From the NCBI GenBank assembly GCA_014529385.2, contig CM043959.1, positions 708,358 through 772,357 on the forward strand: a stretch of 64,000 nucleotides of DNA, written 5' to 3'. The stretch is from Adiantum capillus-veneris. Lineage: Eukaryota; Streptophyta; Polypodiopsida; Polypodiales; Pteridaceae. The position numbers were made by a program, and so were the translations under genes. Of the stretch, positions 58,456-64,000 are shown in pieces. Each line of letters starts with the position of its first letter. Position 1 is the first letter of the stretch. A model generated the notes under the pieces. That model searched no databases, was not told where the DNA came from, and worked only from the letters and a program-made list of their open reading frames with translations.

Positions 58456-59892
58456 TAGCCATTCATGCCGGTGTGGGTGGCTAGAGGTAATATCTTATGC
58501 AATAAACACAAGTACTTGAAGCTGGGAAACATGACATGAAAAAAGAACTGATATTATTAGCTTTCCAAATGAGAGCATAAAGAAACCTACTGATGTATAT
58601 TTGCTAGGTTGATTGGGTGATAGGATGATTCTTTTTATGTATTAAAAAATGCACTAATTGTAGTAAATATTAGGTGCATTTACACTAGCTATGGTTTCAT
58701 TAGAAGCTCCTTTTAAGACCCCTCTTGCAACTATGCAATGAAAGTGGGACTTCTAGACCTACTTAAAATGATTGCTTCTTTTCATGATATTTTGATGCAA
58801 TTAACATTAGTAGGGAAGTTAACTATAACTAGAAATTGATAATTCATTTTACCCTATTGAAAACAAATTTATCCTCCTGAAACTCTTGGAAAGGGAATGT
58901 CCACACATACCATTGTCTAACTAAACATGTGCACAAATGACATCTTAAATGGACTCATATGCAATGAATCTTGAGCAATTTATGACACTAATGACCTTAA
59001 AAGCTGAATGTGGAGATCTACCTTAAAGAGAGATGTGGTTGCTCATACCCAAACTTCTTGGATACTCATCTTCATCACACAAAACAAATCAAGGTTTTGA
59101 AAGAAAAAAATACATGCTTTTACTTGAGGTTTATAATTTCTTTGAACTCTATTTTCAAGTTGATTGCAAATAGAAACGTCTCTAGCCATCCACACTGGCG
59201 TGGATGGCTAGAGGCACAAGTCGCAAAGGCCAAAACTCATTGCATTTCACTTTCAGGGTCTATGGCCCTTCTAAGGATTCCAAAAGCCTAACATTGAAAA
59301 AGATTCAAAGGCTTGATATTGTTTGACTTTTCAAAAGCGTGTTGTTTTGACTCAAATCTTCATTTTATGATTTCTTTTAACTACCTCAAGCCGTTAGAGG
59401 CAATTTCCTCATGCTTAAATGTAATCCTAAATTTTATCAATGAAATTGTCTCTAGCCATCCACGTTGGTGTGGATGGCTAGAGGCACAACTCAAAAGCCT
59501 AAACTTGCCGCGTTTCACTTTCAAGGCATATGGCCCTGCTAAGGAGTCAAAAAGTTTACCATTGAACAAGCTTCAAAAGATTAACATTTGACTTTTCAAA
59601 AGCGTGTTATTTTGGTTCAAAATCTTTGTTTTCTATCTCTTGCAATTGCCTCAAACCATCCATGCCGCCGTGGATGGCTAGAGGCAATTTCATTGATTAA
59701 ATTTAGGACTATTTAAGCATGTCAAATTGCAGATTGCTAGAGGCAATTTCATCGATAAATTCAAGACTACATTTGATAAAATTCATTGAAAAAATTCAAG
59801 ACTACGTTTAAGCATATGAAACTGCCTCTAGCCATCCACGCCGGCGTGGATGGCTAGAGAAAATTTCATATGCTTAAACGTAGTCTTGAATT
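58452..59892. repeat. Series of five related hairpins in decayed tandem repeats
   Basis: A palindrome of the form CTCTAGCCATCCACG/CGTGGATGGCTAGAG occurs at about 58459, 59180, 59451, 59656 and 59825. The sequence between copies two and three recurs after copy three (TTTCACTTTCA, TATGGCCCT.CTAAGGA, TTTGACTTTTCAAAAGCGTG), so units of about 270 bp were duplicated. Confidence 0.8.
59793..59892. repeat. 100-bp near-perfect palindrome
   Basis: The centre is GCC|GGC at 59842/59843. The arms run AATTCAAGACTACG...CATATGAAA...CTCTAGCCATCCACGCC with three mismatches in 50 pairs by hand. It is the largest of the hairpin series. Confidence 0.88.
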
Positions 59893-62440
59893 CAAGACTT
59901 GAGAGAGTAAACATGCATGGAGCCGTTGACGTCCCAGCCGTCGCCAAAGTCGGGTATTGATCTTCGCTGCCCATTCTACCAAAAGTGCAGGTGAACTTTG
60001 AAACTTCAGGGCATGGAGCCGCCAATGTCATGATCATCCTTCAACACAAACTCTTTACTCATGAAAGGGGACTCGTAATTTGATTCACTGCAAATCACTT
60101 GTCATGGATTCAACCACAACCCGATAGCTCCTGCAAAACAGTGCCCCATGTGAGCGCGACAAGGACCGAATTCCGACTTTGTATTGGGCGGGGCTCTAAT
60201 GCCCGAAGAAATAATGAAACAGTTGCTCGTCGGCGCTCACCAATCGAGACATTGTATGCAAATTAAGGTGACAAGTTACAACTGCATGCATTAGTTGCAC
60301 CATACTAGTCTAATAAAGAGCACATGGAGGTAAATTTATCTGCAGATACTCACTGTTGTAGAAGAAGAAGTAGAAAAGAGAAGTACATAGAGCCCATGGC
60401 GGATGAGTCTAGATGGACGAGAATTACAGCTAGCCCAATAGAAGCGATCTTCAGTCTCTTGATCTCTTCCCCTCGCCATCCTACTTGATCTGCTCTTCAT
60501 CGCCTCTTGGTCAGCGTATCCACTGCACTCGACAGAGCCCTGCTCGCTAGCCATTGCTGCCCCATTGCTTGTATGGGCCTCTCATGCTGGTAGCTCATCA
60601 TCATGATCCCACACTTCAAACTTCAAAGTTCAATCTACCCCTGGGCCCTCTCTTGTAGCACGTGCGTCGATATCTTCCCCTAGTCCTCGCCCAAGATGCC
60701 GTACTGATTCACGACGACATGTAAATTATTTTCAATTTCTTTGAAGTTGGTGAGGATCGTTCACCGCCCTATAGGGCACCATCAAAGTAAGGCCTCGTTA
60801 CATATGGTCTGTGAAGATGACATGAAAATTATCACCCAACGTGACTTAGTTTGTCACACAACCCTATAGGGAATCTGTCTAAGATCAATGATCCAATTCA
60901 GGCCTTGTTACATATGGCATGAGGCATCTGCCTTAGCTTGGTTACACATCACCCTCCCAAGGTTGGGTATGTAAACATGGAGGCCTACGGTTGGTGGAGG
61001 TTGAGCTTTTGGTATCAATTGAGCTCCAACTAGTAAACTACCCTACCTTGCTAACACATGCATCCAACTTTATAAAATAAGACTCACAGTGTGTATAGCA
61101 TGCCTACTCCCAACAAGGATTGGCACACATAGATTTGTCGTGTTACTTGTGTATCTCCTAGCCTAATGATATTTGCAAATAGCCTCTAGTGCAAAAGAAG
61201 GAAAATTAGTTGAGAAGATAAATTGTAGCCTGTAGGTATCATCACAAGATAGCTCTGGTTTTTAACACTGTAGGACCTATCCCAAGAGGACTAACTTGAA
61301 CTCGAGTCCATTTCTTCCTATTTTGAGGTGTAAATTCATGTTAGATTCTAAATTTGGCATGTCACTTGGAATTTTTGAGTATAGTTGGCATATATTATGA
61401 GGCAGTAGGTCAAGTTCATCTATAAAATAATATTGGTCCAGTTGTGTACTTCAAGTGTACAAACTCACATAGTTTGTGGTCTTTTATTGTTGCAAGCTTT
61501 AAAATCTACAGCATGGGTGAGTTGCAATGAATAATACTTGTTGCTATTCTTATTACTTCTACAATAGTTTTAAATAAAAAAGGCTTTTAAAAAATTCTCG
61601 TTGGGTAAAATTCCACCTAAGTAGATAGAGGAATTAAAATAAGTAAACTGCTTTTAATGAATTTTAAAGTACTTGACCTCACACAATTGTCAATGCATGA
61701 AATGGATATTAAAATGAATAGAACAATACTTTGAGAGGAGTATTAGGAAATAATTTTTTTGACATAGATGTTTTCTTGGAGGAGGATAAGTGCATACTAG
61801 AATATGTTACAATTTAAACTTCAATTAGTAGGACTAATGACAAACATACATCAATTGCATCTAGTGATGGGTTTGAGCCATGGCCAAAGGCTTATGTAGC
61901 AAAGATGATGGTGATTGATGTGGGTGGTTCATCAATGAGAATTCAATGGATTTCAAAAACAGGGTGGACGTATCTTTGTGCTTTTGGGGTTCTAAAAAAT
62001 ATTGAGCTTTTGGGTTATGCCCATAAGGCTTTGTGCAAGGGTTTATTTGGTTTTCAAACTCCAATATTATGCACACTTGGAAGTTTGAAAGTTCATGACA
62101 TGGTTGAGGGACCACAAGGTCGTGCTCCAAGTGTTTGAGTGGTCATGGAGGGCACATCTCTGCAACCTCAAGAGGAAAATTATTGCAATCCAAATGGCTA
62201 CGTTTTGTAATCAAGAGGCACATATGCTAAATCCATGAAACTGTTGCAACAACCCAAAGTTTTTCTAGTAGCTTCCATCCCCAAACCAAAGATGGAAAGA
62301 CAGTAAAGTGGTGGTCAAAGTTAACAAAGGAATTTTAGAGCAATTTTGACTTGGATGGAACCATGACCAGAGAGTTTTTCAAGAGGTCATTGTGGTGTGC
62401 ATTATAACAAATGTTTTTTATTTGAAGAATTTGCATGCAC
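59893..62440. other. Spacer without a confirmed gene
   Basis: At 60354-60397 the minus strand offers an ATG followed by a hydrophobic run and a GTGAGT donor (see findings). ORFs at 61861-62138 have no recognised motif. No transposon protein is seen. Confidence 0.3.
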
Positions 62441-62480
62441 GTATGTATGTATATGTGTTTGTGTGTGTGTGTATACATAT

Positions 62481-63447
<967 letters not shown>

Positions 63448-64000
63448 ATGAGTAGTTCTAGAGACATCAACATTGATGACCATGGTATTGAGTTTGAAGA
63501 AGAGATTAGGGCAAACAAACAAGGCAAAATGTACATGGACAAAAATGGAACTCGGTATGTACAAGTTGACAACCCTGATGTGGTAGACAAATGGGGGTTA
63601 GAAGTAAACACCATAATCCCAAATATATCAACAAAAGAAGGACCACCATCAAAAGAGGGATACGATCAAGTAGATTTGAAGACTTTGAAATGGCTTAGTA
63701 CGGATAATCCTAGGATTGGAGTCTATTGTTGGGAAGACAGAAACATAAAAGATCTTCTGTGGACTTCGCATGCCAAACCAGGAAAACTAACCGCCATGAA
63801 GATCATCTATATCTTCAAGATCAAAGATAAGGGATCAACAGACCTACTAACCTACCTGTTTAGGGATTGTTATAACAACAACTTTATTATGATGACTCCT
63901 GAGGAGGTAGAGCAAACCAAATACCAAGGGTATTCCATAAGGGATTGGATATTGAGACAAGGACCAAAAACAATTCCAAGAGATGAACACCGTGAGATAT
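63448..64000 (+). CDS. Unidentified ORF open to the window end
   Basis: From the ATG at 63448 the frame is open for 184 codons to the last base. The upstream in-frame stop is at 63403. It begins MSSSRDINIDDHGIEFEEEI and includes YVQVDNPDVVDKWGLEV, LKWLSTDNPRIGVYCWEDR, and AMKIIYIFKIKDKGSTDLL. The composition is acidic at the N-terminus, mixed later, with no membrane segment. It looks like a real coding sequence because it lacks stops in A/T-rich DNA. I do not recognise the family; a retroelement 5' ORF or a host exon are both possible. Confidence 0.5.
   Translation, partial: MSSSRDINIDDHGIEFEEEIRANKQGKMYMDKNGTRYVQVDNPDVVDKWGLEVNTIIPNISTKEGPPSKEGYDQVDLKTLKWLSTDNPRIGVYCWEDRNIKDLLWTSHAKPGKLTAMKIIYIFKIKDKGSTDLLTYLFRDCYNNNFIMMTPEEVEQTKYQGYSIRDWILRQGPKTIPRDEHREI

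Noticed and set aside
58452-59892. CRISPR-like array (repeated palindromes with spacers)
   Set aside because: Eukaryotic setting, spacers of hundreds of bases that are themselves related, no cas genes.
61861-62138. Overlapping ORFs on both strands (89 and 77 residues)
   Set aside because: No motif, no splice context, and mutual antisense overlap; chance ORFs are likelier.

Overview
This window is eukaryotic, repeat-dominated nuclear DNA, almost certainly from a land plant with a large genome. The evidence is a CACTA (En/Spm, TNP2-type) transposase with spliceosomal introns, several Ty3/gypsy LTR retrotransposons of plant types (chromodomain-bearing and Tat/Ogre-like with two RNase H domains), long microsatellites, and no bacterial-style gene packing. 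I see no convincing intact host gene. A seed-free plant (fern, lycophyte, bryophyte) is possible, but the sequence does not settle this.

Layout. 1-2895 (minus): decayed CACTA transposase with four recognisable introns, a frameshift, an in-frame stop and an internal deletion; its outer end may be near 3172. 3.9-4.9 kb: unidentified ORF running into a truncated LTR of the 24.2-45.2 kb LTR family. 5.0-5.25 kb (minus): gypsy RNase H scrap. 5557-6617: about 1.06 kb foldback element whose two arms each contain a further palindrome. 9.18-20.06 kb (minus): Ogre/Tat-like retrotransposon with direct LTR copies, an extra ORF upstream of gag made of a tandemly duplicated domain, gag, protease, RT (catalytic Asp mutated), RNase H, a second aRNH-type RNase H, and integrase. 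Its right-hand LTR is broken off, and a fragment of LTR-like sequence reappears at 23.4 kb. 24221-25845: solo LTR with 5-bp target duplication TCTTA.

26.86-33.34 kb: 5'-truncated chromodomain gypsy copy (copy 1) with its 3' LTR. 33.34-47.2 kb: an older Tat-like gypsy interrupted by a full-length chromodomain gypsy (copy 2, 36740-45212) that has two LTRs, a tRNA-Met-type primer site, a polypurine tract and a perfect CTTAA target duplication. The older element resumes in phase at 45218 and carries, after its integrase, a second aspartic-protease domain.

47-64 kb is poorer in recognisable genes. It holds a tRNA-Asp-like primer site with a candidate LTR (48.4-49.3 kb), a tRNA-like SINE candidate (51.47 kb), the 3' end of a plus-strand gypsy (52.4 kb), a decayed minus-strand gypsy (53.1-55.8 kb), a series of near-identical hairpins at 58.4-59.9 kb, an (AT)n(GA)n tract at 62.5 kb, and an unidentified ORF open to the window end (63448-64000).

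No genes here work together as a pathway. The order of events that can be read is: old Tat element; insertion of chromodomain copies into or beside it; truncation and microhomology deletion; and possible later sequence exchange between the two chromodomain copies.
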